A stretch of DNA of 64,000 bases from assembly GCF_026651855.1 (NCBI RefSeq), contig NZ_CP093280.1, positions 7,214,501 through 7,278,500 on the forward strand. Direction: 5' to 3'. The position numbers were made by a program, and so were the translations under genes. The notes under the pieces are model-generated. The model was given only the letters and a program-made list of their open reading frames with translations, made no database searches and had not been told where the DNA came from. This document shows positions 47,687 to 56,294 of the stretch, one piece after another. The stretch is from Pseudomonas silvicola (GTDB taxonomy: Bacteria > Pseudomonadota > Gammaproteobacteria > Pseudomonadales > Pseudomonadaceae). Each line of letters starts with the position of its first letter. Positions within the stretch are counted from its first letter, which is position 1.

Positions 47687-48076
47687 CTAGACTTGCACCG
47701 CATAGCCGAAATCGATGTCGCTGGCCGCGATACCGCCGCGCATGCCCCAGTTCTCGGCATCATGCTCGTCCAGCAGGATCAGCACTGCCCCCGGCTCGAT
47801 CGCCAGGGCCCGCGCCAGCCGCTCGACGATATCGGCGTACAACTTGCGCTTGGTGGCCGCTTTTCTCCCCTTGAACAGGGTAATGGTGATCTGCACATAA
47901 CCGTCCCGGTCACCGGGGGTGCGCAGGCAAGTGGCTGGCAGGTAATGGTAGCGAGCCTGCAGCTCTTCATCACTGACCCCAAATTGCTGCCTGAGGCTGG
48001 CATAGACCGCCTCGACCAAGGTCCGCTGCTCGGCCAGGGAGCGCTGGGTCGCATCTTCGATTCTGACGATAGGCAT
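47687..48076 (-). CDS. Tautomerase family protein
   Basis: A 129-residue member of the tautomerase superfamily with the catalytic Pro directly after the initiator Met (MPIVRIE). It is longer than the 60-residue 4-OT class and resembles the MSAD/cis-CaaD-type monomers of about 130 residues. It keto-enol isomerises or hydrates small acids. It is the last gene of the redox cluster, 10 bp after the PaiB-like gene, and could rearrange an oxidised intermediate. Confidence 0.8.
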   Translation of the reverse strand: MPIVRIEDATQRSLAEQRTLVEAVYASLRQQFGVSDEELQARYHYLPATCLRTPGDRDGYVQITITLFKGRKAATKRKLYADIVERLARALAIEPGAVLILLDEHDAENWGMRGGIAASDIDFGYAVQV

Positions 48077-48086
48077 GGTCTTCCCC

Positions 48087-48707
48087 TTATTCCCGGGCGC
48101 CGGAGGTATGGCGCAGAAGGTCTTCGAACAGTTGTCGGTGTTGCTCCAGATCGCCGCTCAAAAACCAGTCCAGAGCGGCATCTCGGTCTTTCTGCGCCTT
48201 GTTTTGCGACAGCTTGAAGCGCGCCTCGACCTCACTGGGCACCAACCGCAGCCCGACAATATGGGCAAGGTTGTTCTGCACCCGGGGGTCTGCCTCATCG
48301 ACGCGGTATCGGGAACCCTGGGCCCCCATTGCCTGGGCGGTGCGGCGCAGGATATCCAGGGCGTACCGATCGTCCTCCACCATCTGGACCTGGGCTTGCA
48401 TGTGCACCGCCAGGTAATTCCAGGTAGGCAGTTGCGCACTGCTGTAGCCTTCCGGGGGAATGTAGGCATTGGGCCCGACGAAAAAGATCTGTGCATTGAA
48501 CGTTTCCCCGGCGAACTGGGGGTTGCGGCGGTCGGCATGGCCGAACAGAGATTGGTCGTGGTCACGCAGCAAGGGGATGTAACTGCTGTGATGCTTGCCT
48601 GCCACTGATGAAGTGATCAACGCCAGCGGAAATGCATCGATGAAGCGGCCGATCAGGTCGGCATCGCTGGACCGATGTTCCTGATAATGAAACGGGCACA
48701 GGCTCAT
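48087..48707 (-). CDS. PaiB-like FMN-binding protein
   Basis: A 206-residue protein of the PaiB/FMN-binding negative transcriptional regulator family (split-barrel fold), starting MSLCPFHYQEH with the typical PTWNYLAVHMQAQ segment. Some members act as regulators of sporulation or proteases, others only bind FMN. Its ATG overlaps the stop of the upstream FAD oxidase by four bases (ATGA). It may be the flavin carrier or regulator of this operon. Confidence 0.85.
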   Translation of the reverse strand: MSLCPFHYQEHRSSDADLIGRFIDAFPLALITSSVAGKHHSSYIPLLRDHDQSLFGHADRRNPQFAGETFNAQIFFVGPNAYIPPEGYSSAQLPTWNYLAVHMQAQVQMVEDDRYALDILRRTAQAMGAQGSRYRVDEADPRVQNNLAHIVGLRLVPSEVEARFKLSQNKAQKDRDAALDWFLSGDLEQHRQLFEDLLRHTSGARE

Positions 48708-49987
48708 GAAATGATCTCGCGTGAAAAACTGGAGGGCTGGGCCATCGCCGCTTTCTTCTGGCGGCGGCGGTCGCGTTGGATAACCGAGTGCGCCAACCAG
48801 CGGACCAGCAGCGCACTGTTGAATGTGGCTTGCGGCAGTGTCGGCATGGGCTCACCCATCAGGTGGTCCACCAACCGCTGCGCCATCAGGCTCGACAAGG
48901 CGATACCGCGCCCATTGCAGCCGCTCCAACGGATGATGCGAGGGCCGTGCTGGCGTACCACGGGCATACCCGTGCGAGTCACGCCCACGTAACCGGCCCA
49001 TAGCTGCCCTGGTGTCCATGGGCCTGGGCCGAACAAGGCCTGCAAGCGCTCGCTCATCAGGCCTGCGGCCGCTGCTGCCCCGCCTGCGCCCGGCAGGATG
49101 AACGCCCCCGTTATCAAGCGGTTGCCCGTCAGGCGCCGGCAAAACCACATGTCCTTGCGGGCGTCGGAAAAGGGCAGGCAGGCGGTTTCGGGCGGCAGGT
49201 CCTCGCAGGTAAACGTCCCCAGGCCCAGCGCGATACGGCCGATGGGCCGCCGAGTCGCCTGGCTGGCACCCGTGCCATAGGCATTTGCAGCCAGGAGCAC
49301 GCGGCCGGCGCGGATGTCCCCTTGTGGGGTATGGACGGTGACCCCCTGCCCACGCACCGTGGTGTTCAACGCGCTGCACTGCTCGACGATACAGCCACCC
49401 AGCGCCATCACGGCGTCGGCCAACTGGTGCAGCAGGGCCAAAGGATCTACACCGCCCCCACCCTTGAACAGCAAGGCCTCGGGGTAATATCGCGTGCCTG
49501 CGAGTGCGCCCAGGCGCTGGCCCTCCACGCATTCAGCGTCAATGCCCAGCGCCTGCCATTGCCTGGCCAGGTGCCGAAGGCTGCCCAGGGGCGGTTGCGC
49601 AAAGGGCTGCAGCCAGCCCTGGCGCACCACCTGCGGGCCACCCCGGCTCAGGGCCTGCCGTGCGGCCTGTTGCAAGGCCCGCGCATACGGCCCGGCGGCG
49701 TCGCCCAGCAATGCGTTGAGTGTGTCGGGGCCATGCCGGGCCGGCACGGGCACGACAAAGCCTGAATTACGGCCACTGGCCCCTGCTCCCAACTCCCCCG
49801 CCTCCAATACCGTGACGCTGCACCCGCGGCGCAATGCATGCAGGGCAGCGCTGAGCCCGCCGATGCCGCCCCCCACGACCACCATGTCGCTGTGCGCAGG
49901 CAACGGGCCGGCGCCGCGCCCCCCAGGAACGCTGCCTTGCCACGCCGAGGGCGCGTCCAGCAAAGCCTGCAATGCGGCATCAACCAT
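48704..49987 (-). CDS. FAD-dependent oxidoreductase, DAO/glycine-oxidase type
   Basis: A 427-residue DAO-family protein. The dinucleotide-binding motif VVVGGGIGGLSAALHA is near residue 35, and an ASGRNSGF motif follows, as in FAD-linked amine or amino acid oxidases. The C-terminus has the FAD-closing WSGCNGRGIALSS. Such enzymes oxidise amines to imines with H2O2. The chosen start at 49987 overlaps the N-hydroxylase stop by 8 bases; the frame is open upstream but shadowed by that gene. Confidence 0.85.
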   Translation of the reverse strand: MVDAALQALLDAPSAWQGSVPGGRGAGPLPAHSDMVVVGGGIGGLSAALHALRRGCSVTVLEAGELGAGASGRNSGFVVPVPARHGPDTLNALLGDAAGPYARALQQAARQALSRGGPQVVRQGWLQPFAQPPLGSLRHLARQWQALGIDAECVEGQRLGALAGTRYYPEALLFKGGGGVDPLALLHQLADAVMALGGCIVEQCSALNTTVRGQGVTVHTPQGDIRAGRVLLAANAYGTGASQATRRPIGRIALGLGTFTCEDLPPETACLPFSDARKDMWFCRRLTGNRLITGAFILPGAGGAAAAAGLMSERLQALFGPGPWTPGQLWAGYVGVTRTGMPVVRQHGPRIIRWSGCNGRGIALSSLMAQRLVDHLMGEPMPTLPQATFNSALLVRWLAHSVIQRDRRRQKKAAMAQPSSFSREIIS

Positions 49988-51281
49988 GGCGCTGGCGCTC
50001 CGCTCCATGCTCGAATTGGCCCAACAGCGAGTCGACGATGGTCTGCGACCGGATCGCCAGCAAGCTGAACGACCCCGCATCGCCCATGCCATGGGAAGAC
50101 TCGCACAAGCCGTTGAGGTAGGTCGGGAGGCCGCCCTGCAGTTGCACCTGATAATCTCGGCCAATGGCCAGGGCGTCCCTGTCGCCTGCCACCCCGAGCA
50201 ACAGCGGCGGGCAGGGCTCCTGACGCTCGCCGTCGCCCAGGTCGAGAAAACCGGTGGCCAGTATCACCAGGTCAAACGCATCCTGCTGGACGGTGCCCTG
50301 CAGAAAGTGCCGCGCCTGTACCGTCACAGCGTCGGGCGTCGCCGCGCACTCGATGATTTCCTGGCAGGTATTGATCCGCAGGCGGTCCCCGCCCAGCAAC
50401 TGCTGCTCGTAACGGCGCAGGTAAAGCTGGTTGAGCACGTCGATATCGGCCGAGGAATAGTTGGTGGCCGCCAACTCGTTGCGCAGGCGTCGCTTGTTGG
50501 CGGGGCTGGCCTGATGGAAGGTGTCGACGAAGGCCGGAAAATACACTTCGTCGGAGAACGGGCTGGTGTCCTTCTGGCGAAAACCGAAGTTGCGGGTATA
50601 GCCCGTGACCTGGCTCACCCCGGGGTGCTGTTCGGCATGCAGGAGAATTTCCACCGCGCTCTGGCTGCCACCAATGACAGCGACACGGCAACGCGAGCCA
50701 GTGGCCGCCACTGCCGCCTCCAGCGCTGGCAGGTAATGGTTCAGGTGCTGCACGCGGGCGTCCCGCACATCGGCGAACGGCGCCGGTATATGGGGCGTAC
50801 GTCCTGGCGCCAGGACCAGGCTCCTGGCCCGGTACACCTGACCTTCGGCCGTGGTCACCCGATAATGGCGGGGTACCTGAGGCTGGGCTTCGACCAATTC
50901 CACCCGCTGCGCGGCGCGGCCGTAATCCACGCGGGAGGCGAAGAAACCGGCTACCCAACTGACGTACTGGGCGTATTCGAGCCGCAATGGGTAGTGCAAC
51001 GGCAGGTTCAAATGCTCGTACAGGCGCCCGTTCTCGAACAGAAAGTTGGTGAACGAATAGCGGCTGCGCGGATTGCGCGGCGTCACCAGGTCCCGCAACG
51101 GGTGGTTCTGGATATCGGACCCCGCCAGCAACATGTTCGGTTGCCAGGCGGCCCGCGGCCTGCGCTCGATAAACCGCACGCTCAAGTCCGGCGCCAGCTC
51201 TTCGAACGCTACCGCCAGGGCAATGTTAGCCGGGCCGAAACCGATACCCAGCACATCATGCAACGGGTCGCGACCGCTCAT
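49980..51281 (-). CDS. Ornithine/lysine-type N-hydroxylase (SidA/IucD/PvdA family)
   Basis: A 433-residue flavin-dependent N-monooxygenase. The FAD motif is GIGFGPANIALA near residue 11, the NADPH-binding motif is VIGGSQSA near residue 205, and the family-specific LVILATGF lies close to the end. It hydroxylates the side-chain amine of ornithine, lysine or a related diamine. Its ATG overlaps the aminotransferase stop by four bases. With the diaminobutyrate-type aminotransferase just upstream, diaminobutyrate or a relative is a possible substrate. There is no acyltransferase or NRPS to make a siderophore. Confidence 0.88.
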   Translation of the reverse strand: MSGRDPLHDVLGIGFGPANIALAVAFEELAPDLSVRFIERRPRAAWQPNMLLAGSDIQNHPLRDLVTPRNPRSRYSFTNFLFENGRLYEHLNLPLHYPLRLEYAQYVSWVAGFFASRVDYGRAAQRVELVEAQPQVPRHYRVTTAEGQVYRARSLVLAPGRTPHIPAPFADVRDARVQHLNHYLPALEAAVAATGSRCRVAVIGGSQSAVEILLHAEQHPGVSQVTGYTRNFGFRQKDTSPFSDEVYFPAFVDTFHQASPANKRRLRNELAATNYSSADIDVLNQLYLRRYEQQLLGGDRLRINTCQEIIECAATPDAVTVQARHFLQGTVQQDAFDLVILATGFLDLGDGERQEPCPPLLLGVAGDRDALAIGRDYQVQLQGGLPTYLNGLCESSHGMGDAGSFSLLAIRSQTIVDSLLGQFEHGAERQRHG

Positions 51282-52657
51282 GGCTGCACCTCGGCGAAAC
51301 CCGGTGCCGACAACGGCCGTGCGCGGGCCGGAGCACACGCGGCCAATGCTTGCTCAAAGCGCGCCAGCAACGTCTGGATTTCCAGCGCAGTGATCACCAG
51401 CGGCGGCAGGAAGCGCAGCACCGCATTGTTGCGCCCACCGCTTTCAATGATCAGCCCCGCCTGCAGGCAGGCCTTCTTGACGCTGGCGGCCAGTTGCGTG
51501 GCGCCGCGCGGGTGGCCAAGGGCATCGGGCTGCGCATCGGCATCCACCAGTTCCACGCCCAGCATCAGGCCGCGCCCACGCACATCGCCGATACAGGGGT
51601 ACCGGCTCTGGATGTCCAGCAAGCCCTCCTTGAGTTGCGCACCCACCTGGCGAACATGGGCCAGCAGGTTGGTCTGCTCGATGTACTCCAGCGTCGCCAG
51701 GCCGCTGACCAGGGCGATCTGGTTTCCGCGGAAGGTGCCTGCATGGGCGCCGGGTTTCCACTGGTCGTACTCGTCCCGGTACAACAGCAATGACAACGGA
51801 TAGCCGCCACCGATGGCTTTGGATACCACGATGGCATCGGGAACGATACCGGCGTGCTCGAACGCGAACATATCACCGGTACGACCGATCCCGGACTGCA
51901 CTTCATCGATGACCAGGGGTACGCCATGGCGCTCGGTGATCTCCCTGACCCCCTTGAGCCAAGGCGCACTGGCGGGAATGCAGCCCCCTTCGCCCTGAAC
52001 CGCCTCCAGCAGCACCAGCGCCGGTTTGCATACCCCGCTTTCCGGATCGCTGAGTGCCGTTTCCAGCATGGCCAGGCTCAGCCGCTCGGTTTCAAGTGCA
52101 TCCACCTGCGCACCGAAGGGGCTGCGGAAGGTATAGGGGTAAGGCAGAAACTGGATCTCGCCGGGCACTCCCGAAATGGCCTGGCGCGGGGCGACGTTGC
52201 CCATCATGCCGAGCGTGCCATGGGTCATGCCGTGGTAGGCGCCCTGGAACACCAGCACCGAACGGCGGCCGGTGGCGGTCTTGAACAGCTTCAGGGCGGC
52301 CTCCACCCCATCGGCGCCCGTGGGGCCGCAGAACTGCACCTTGGCCTGCGTGGCAAAAGCGCGAGGCAAGCACTGGAACAGTTTATCCACGAATGCCAGC
52401 CGCGCTGGCGTCGCCAGGTCCAGTGCCTGCTGCAACTGGCCCGACTGCAGAAATTCGATCACCCGCCGCTGGATGAAGGGATGGTTGTGGCCCAGGGCCA
52501 ATGCCCCGGCGCAGCACAGGCAATCGAGGTACTGACGCCCTTCGCTGTCGGTCACCTGGGCAAGTGCCCCATGGCTCAATACCCCCGGGAAGTTGCGCGA
52601 ATAGGTTCTGGCATTGGATTCACGCTCAATGAAACGCTCAAGTGGCTGCATGGTCAT
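51278..52657 (-). CDS. Class III aminotransferase, diaminobutyrate:2-oxoglutarate type
   Basis: A 459-residue PLP enzyme. FCGPTGADGVEAALKL, the IDEVQSGIGRTG segment and the Schiff-base Lys in VVSKAIGGGYP are typical of the DABA aminotransferase/EctB group (PvdH, Dat), which makes L-2,4-diaminobutyrate from aspartate semialdehyde. The frame is open 34 codons upstream, but MTMQPLERF is the family start. It lies 13 bp after the Rieske gene, overlaps the N-hydroxylase start, and so provides the likely amine for that enzyme. Confidence 0.85.
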   Translation of the reverse strand: MTMQPLERFIERESNARTYSRNFPGVLSHGALAQVTDSEGRQYLDCLCCAGALALGHNHPFIQRRVIEFLQSGQLQQALDLATPARLAFVDKLFQCLPRAFATQAKVQFCGPTGADGVEAALKLFKTATGRRSVLVFQGAYHGMTHGTLGMMGNVAPRQAISGVPGEIQFLPYPYTFRSPFGAQVDALETERLSLAMLETALSDPESGVCKPALVLLEAVQGEGGCIPASAPWLKGVREITERHGVPLVIDEVQSGIGRTGDMFAFEHAGIVPDAIVVSKAIGGGYPLSLLLYRDEYDQWKPGAHAGTFRGNQIALVSGLATLEYIEQTNLLAHVRQVGAQLKEGLLDIQSRYPCIGDVRGRGLMLGVELVDADAQPDALGHPRGATQLAASVKKACLQAGLIIESGGRNNAVLRFLPPLVITALEIQTLLARFEQALAACAPARARPLSAPGFAEVQP

Positions 52658-52670
52658 GGCTGGCTCCTGC

Positions 52671-53717
52671 TCACAGTGATACCGCGCGGATGGTCTGTTC
52701 AAGTTGCCCGGGGGCGCGCCGGGCCTCGCCCAGCTCGCGCAACCAACGCCGGTATTCAAAGCCCAGGCGGTCGCTGGTCACGTGCATCTCGGCCTTGGGG
52801 TCCAGGGGCAGGCGGGCGGGGCGTTGTGACTCGACGATATGGCGGTCCTGCTCGAACACGGTGTTCTGCCGCGCCAGGATCTGCTCAAGGGTCAACTCGG
52901 GGCCGAAGTTGATCGCCACGATCAGCCAAATGATGCAGGCCTTCTCGTCCACCGGGGTGGCATTGAAGAAGGTGCAGAAGCGCTCGACCTCACCGGTCTT
53001 CTTCTTGAAGTAGGCCGTGGTCGGGTTGAACACCGAATAGGTGTAGCGCGCAGTCACCGGGATGCCGCGGTGATCGCCGAAGGGTTGGAATACACTGATT
53101 TCCGATGAATGCAGGCCCCGCTCGTCCTGGCTGACGGTGTATTTCTTCAGCGGCTCCGGTGCGTCCGGCAAGCCGTTGAGGTGGGCGTGCACGAAAGGAA
53201 AATGCGAGGCATCGATGAAGTTTTCCAGCGCCCGCAGCGCATTGGCCTGGTAGTGATAAGGCCCGGCATAGACCTTGCGAAAACTGTCATCGTCCCACTG
53301 TGGCAGTTCGGGCAGTGGCCGTTCGGGCCGCACCAGGCTGGCCCAGACATAACCGTAACGCTCCTCGGCATAGTGCTTGAAGATCAGCCGGTCCGAAGCC
53401 GGGGCATGTCGGTCGGGGTGCGCCGGCACCAGGGTGCAGTCCCCCTGCCCGTCGTAGCGCCAGCCGTGATACGGGCATTCGATCTCGCCCTTCTTCACGC
53501 AGCCCAGCGAGAGCCGTGCGCCGCGGTGGCCGCAGTAGTCTTTCCAGGCATGAATGCCCCCGCTGCCGTCGCGCCACAACACCAGGTCTTCGCCCAGCAG
53601 CCTGACAGCCGTGGGCCGCTCGGCGCTGACATCTTCACTGCGCGCAACCACGTGCCATTGGTTTTCCAAGGCCTTGTAATCCAGCTCTTCGCGATTCCAT
53701 CCACTGTCGTAAAGCAT
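52671..53717 (-). CDS. Rieske-type oxygenase, alpha subunit
   Basis: A 348-residue Rieske non-haem iron oxygenase. The Rieske centre is CGHRGARLSLGC...CPYHGW (about residues 62-85). The mononuclear iron ligands lie in ENFIDASHFPFVH (Asp/His-x4-His). Monomeric oxygenases of this size include vanillate- and toluenesulfonate-type demethylases and aminopyrrolnitrin oxygenase. No reductase or ferredoxin gene is in the cluster, so a shared reductase must serve. I chose ATG 53717 because GGAG lies 6 bases before it; ATG 53729 is an alternative. Confidence 0.85.
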   Translation of the reverse strand: MLYDSGWNREELDYKALENQWHVVARSEDVSAERPTAVRLLGEDLVLWRDGSGGIHAWKDYCGHRGARLSLGCVKKGEIECPYHGWRYDGQGDCTLVPAHPDRHAPASDRLIFKHYAEERYGYVWASLVRPERPLPELPQWDDDSFRKVYAGPYHYQANALRALENFIDASHFPFVHAHLNGLPDAPEPLKKYTVSQDERGLHSSEISVFQPFGDHRGIPVTARYTYSVFNPTTAYFKKKTGEVERFCTFFNATPVDEKACIIWLIVAINFGPELTLEQILARQNTVFEQDRHIVESQRPARLPLDPKAEMHVTSDRLGFEYRRWLRELGEARRAPGQLEQTIRAVSL

Positions 53718-53789
53718 GTCCCGCTCCATTTTCAGTCTGAACCTGCCCGTGACAGCCTCTCGGGGGGCTGCCGGGACCAGCGTGGTGGC

Positions 53790-55319
53790 TTAACGGACTT
53801 CGTGTTGCGCGGGGTCGAAGCGCCAGCCCGAGCCCGGGGCCCAGCCCTGCTCGTTGTAATCGGCGAGGCAGCGATCGACCAGGTCGGTACACTGGGCCAG
53901 CACCCCGGCGCTTTCGCAGTGGCGCAGCATGTCCAGGCGCACCTGCTCATTGTTGCCGGCGTAGTTGTGCTCGTAGAGTTCGTGGCGACCGGCGAACTCA
54001 CTGCCCAAGGCGTCCCATAGCAACTTGACCAGCTTCATTCGCTCACCGGCGCTCTGGTCGGTGCCCTGGTAATAGAGGTCTATCAAGGGACGAACCTCCG
54101 GGTTGCCCATATCCAGCCAACTGGCGGTCTGCATGATGGGCGAGCCGCCCAGAATGGTGTTGAACACCGGTTTGAGCTGGCTCATCATCTGCGTGCCGAA
54201 GTAACGCACCGTCGCCGCGGCCTCCAGGCGTGGCACTACCGAACCATCGCGCCGGGTCTCGGGGTTCAGGCACAGGTTCTCGGTCAACGACCACATCAGG
54301 TTGCGCAACGCGACGATGTCCGCCAGGCGCGTGCGAATGCCACGGAACTGCGCCGAACCATTGGACTCCAGCACCTTGTTCAACAGCCCGCAGATGAAGT
54401 CCATCTTCACCGCCAACCGCGTGCCGGACTGCAGCGGGTAACGGTTGAGGAAACCGGACGCGGCGTAAAAGCTGCGCGCCCGCTCGATATCGCGGTAGAT
54501 CAGCACGTTTTCCCAAGGCACCAGTACGCCGTCGAAGATCAGCACCGAATCGTTTTCGTCGAAGCGGCTGGACAGCGGGTGGTCGAACGGGCTCAGCGAC
54601 GCCGCCTCGAATGAGCGGCGGCACATGATCTTGAGGTTGGGTGCGTTCATCGGCAGGATGAAGCACAAGGCGAAATCTTCCTCGGCCCCGGCCTGATAAT
54701 GGGTGGCGCTGTTCTGCGCGACAAAGGTGGCATTGGACAGCGCCGCGGTGGTGGCGACCATTTTCACGCCGCGCACGATGATGCCAGCGTCAGTCTCTTT
54801 TTCCACATGCAGATAAATGTCGCGCATGTCGGCGATCTGCCGTGCCCTGCCCACCGGTGGGTTGACCAGCACGTGGTTGAGGAACATGACCTTGCGCGCC
54901 GACTTTCTGTACCAGCTTTGCGCGTTGTCATGAAACGGCGCGTACAAGTCCGGGTCCGAGTGCAGGGTGGCGGTGAAACCTGCTTTATAATCCGGTGTGC
55001 GGCCCATGAAGCCGTAAGACAACCGTGACCAATGGGCGATGGCATCCCGAGCCTTGAGCAAGTCCTGCGCGGAACGCGAGGGCATGAAGTAGCGGTGGGT
55101 CCGGTAACCATCCGGGTCGATATCGGTCATCACCTCCTGGCTGGCAGGATCATGCAGGGCATCGTATAAGCGAGACAATGAATGCGCACTGTTACGAAAC
55201 GCCCGGTGTTCGCAAACATTCTCGACACGCTCACCATAGATATACACATGGCGACCGTCATCAAGGCTGTCCAGAAACTCTGAGCCCGTCATCATTTCAT
55301 TCGGGTGATTGTTGTCCAA
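53790..55319 (-). CDS. 4-hydroxyphenylacetate 3-hydroxylase (HpaB) family monooxygenase
   Basis: A 509-residue FADH2-dependent monooxygenase large subunit with the acyl-CoA dehydrogenase-like fold (MTGSEFLDSLDDGRHVYIYGE start; NPPVGRARQI and SPIMQTASWLD later). HpaB proteins usually hydroxylate phenols with a separate flavin reductase. I chose the TTG start at 55319 because AGGAGA lies 7 bases upstream; the first ATG, 8 codons later, has no ribosome site. It heads the minus-strand group, 72 bp before the Rieske gene. No dedicated HpaC reductase is adjacent. Confidence 0.85.
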   Translation of the reverse strand: MDNNHPNEMMTGSEFLDSLDDGRHVYIYGERVENVCEHRAFRNSAHSLSRLYDALHDPASQEVMTDIDPDGYRTHRYFMPSRSAQDLLKARDAIAHWSRLSYGFMGRTPDYKAGFTATLHSDPDLYAPFHDNAQSWYRKSARKVMFLNHVLVNPPVGRARQIADMRDIYLHVEKETDAGIIVRGVKMVATTAALSNATFVAQNSATHYQAGAEEDFALCFILPMNAPNLKIMCRRSFEAASLSPFDHPLSSRFDENDSVLIFDGVLVPWENVLIYRDIERARSFYAASGFLNRYPLQSGTRLAVKMDFICGLLNKVLESNGSAQFRGIRTRLADIVALRNLMWSLTENLCLNPETRRDGSVVPRLEAAATVRYFGTQMMSQLKPVFNTILGGSPIMQTASWLDMGNPEVRPLIDLYYQGTDQSAGERMKLVKLLWDALGSEFAGRHELYEHNYAGNNEQVRLDMLRHCESAGVLAQCTDLVDRCLADYNEQGWAPGSGWRFDPAQHEVR

Positions 55320-55444
55320 ACGCGTTCTCCTATTATCGTTATTGGCGAAGCTTGCGGTTTTCAGGCACGGCACAACCCGCCGCCCAACTCGGAAGTTGGA
55401 CGAACAGGCACAGGTCATCAGGGGCGCTCAGGCCCTGTACGGGT

Positions 55445-56197
55445 TCAGCTGAAGTAACGGATGATCAATGCCACGCCAGAGGCGAGCACGACAATATTGA
55501 TAAGTTTGAGGAATTGTTCACGAGACATCTTCAATGTCAGCCGGCGGCCTATGGCCGTGCCGAGCAACATGCCCGGGGCGAGAAACAGTGCCAGCCACAA
55601 CAGGCTGCTGTCCAGGTACACCCCTGCCAGGGCAAACAGCACCACCCGGGTCAGGGTACTCAAGCCGATGAGTGTGGTTTGCGTGATGCGCATGGCATTC
55701 TTGTCTTTGATCCGGCCGCTGAGATAAATGGCGTAAATGAAACCGCCGCTGCCGAACAAGGCGCTGAACACGCCACCCACCGAGCCGAAGGGAATGGCCG
55801 ATGCCGGAGAAAAGGTGCGGTCTGGCTTGAGCCCACTGAGTGAATACAGTGAGTAGCCCACCACGAAGATGCCCAGCGCCAGCAGCAGGATATCGGGCCT
55901 GGCCTTCAGCAGAATGGCCGCCCCGATCAGGCTGCCCACCACCATCAGCGGTACCAGCCGCCTGAGCTCACGCCAGTCGGCCTTGCGGCCATCACGGCTG
56001 ACATTGACCAGTGCGGCGCACAGGTCCATCAACGCGAGTAACGGAACGATCTTGGCGATGGGGATATACAGCACCAGCACAGGGCTGGCGATAAGAGCGG
56101 TACCAAATCCGGCGATGCCGAAAATGATATACGCACATAACAGTGCGGCGAAAATGATCGCATAGCCGGGCAACCCGACTGCAAACGCGTCGCTCAT
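55445..56197 (-). CDS. TSUP/TauE-SafE family membrane transporter
   Basis: A 250-residue protein with about seven or eight membrane spans, typical of the TSUP family (IIFGIAGFGTALIASPVL near residue 25 and FGSGGFIYAIYLSGR in the middle). Members export or import sulfite, sulfonates or other small organic anions. GGAG sits before its ATG. It is 125 bp ahead of the HpaB-like gene in the same direction and may move the substrate or product of the cluster. Confidence 0.85.
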   Translation of the reverse strand: MSDAFAVGLPGYAIIFAALLCAYIIFGIAGFGTALIASPVLVLYIPIAKIVPLLALMDLCAALVNVSRDGRKADWRELRRLVPLMVVGSLIGAAILLKARPDILLLALGIFVVGYSLYSLSGLKPDRTFSPASAIPFGSVGGVFSALFGSGGFIYAIYLSGRIKDKNAMRITQTTLIGLSTLTRVVLFALAGVYLDSSLLWLALFLAPGMLLGTAIGRRLTLKMSREQFLKLINIVVLASGVALIIRYFS

Positions 56198-56294
56198 TGC
56201 ATGACTCCATTCGTGTTGTTCTTGTTATCTGGCGTTCCTGCCGATTGACCGTACGCTAACCAAAAGTTTCATGCGCACCAATCATACCTTGGTA

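Noticed and set aside
49494-51803. 769-codon open frame on the plus strand over the redox operon
   Set aside because: Antisense to three well-supported enzyme genes whose motifs are intact.
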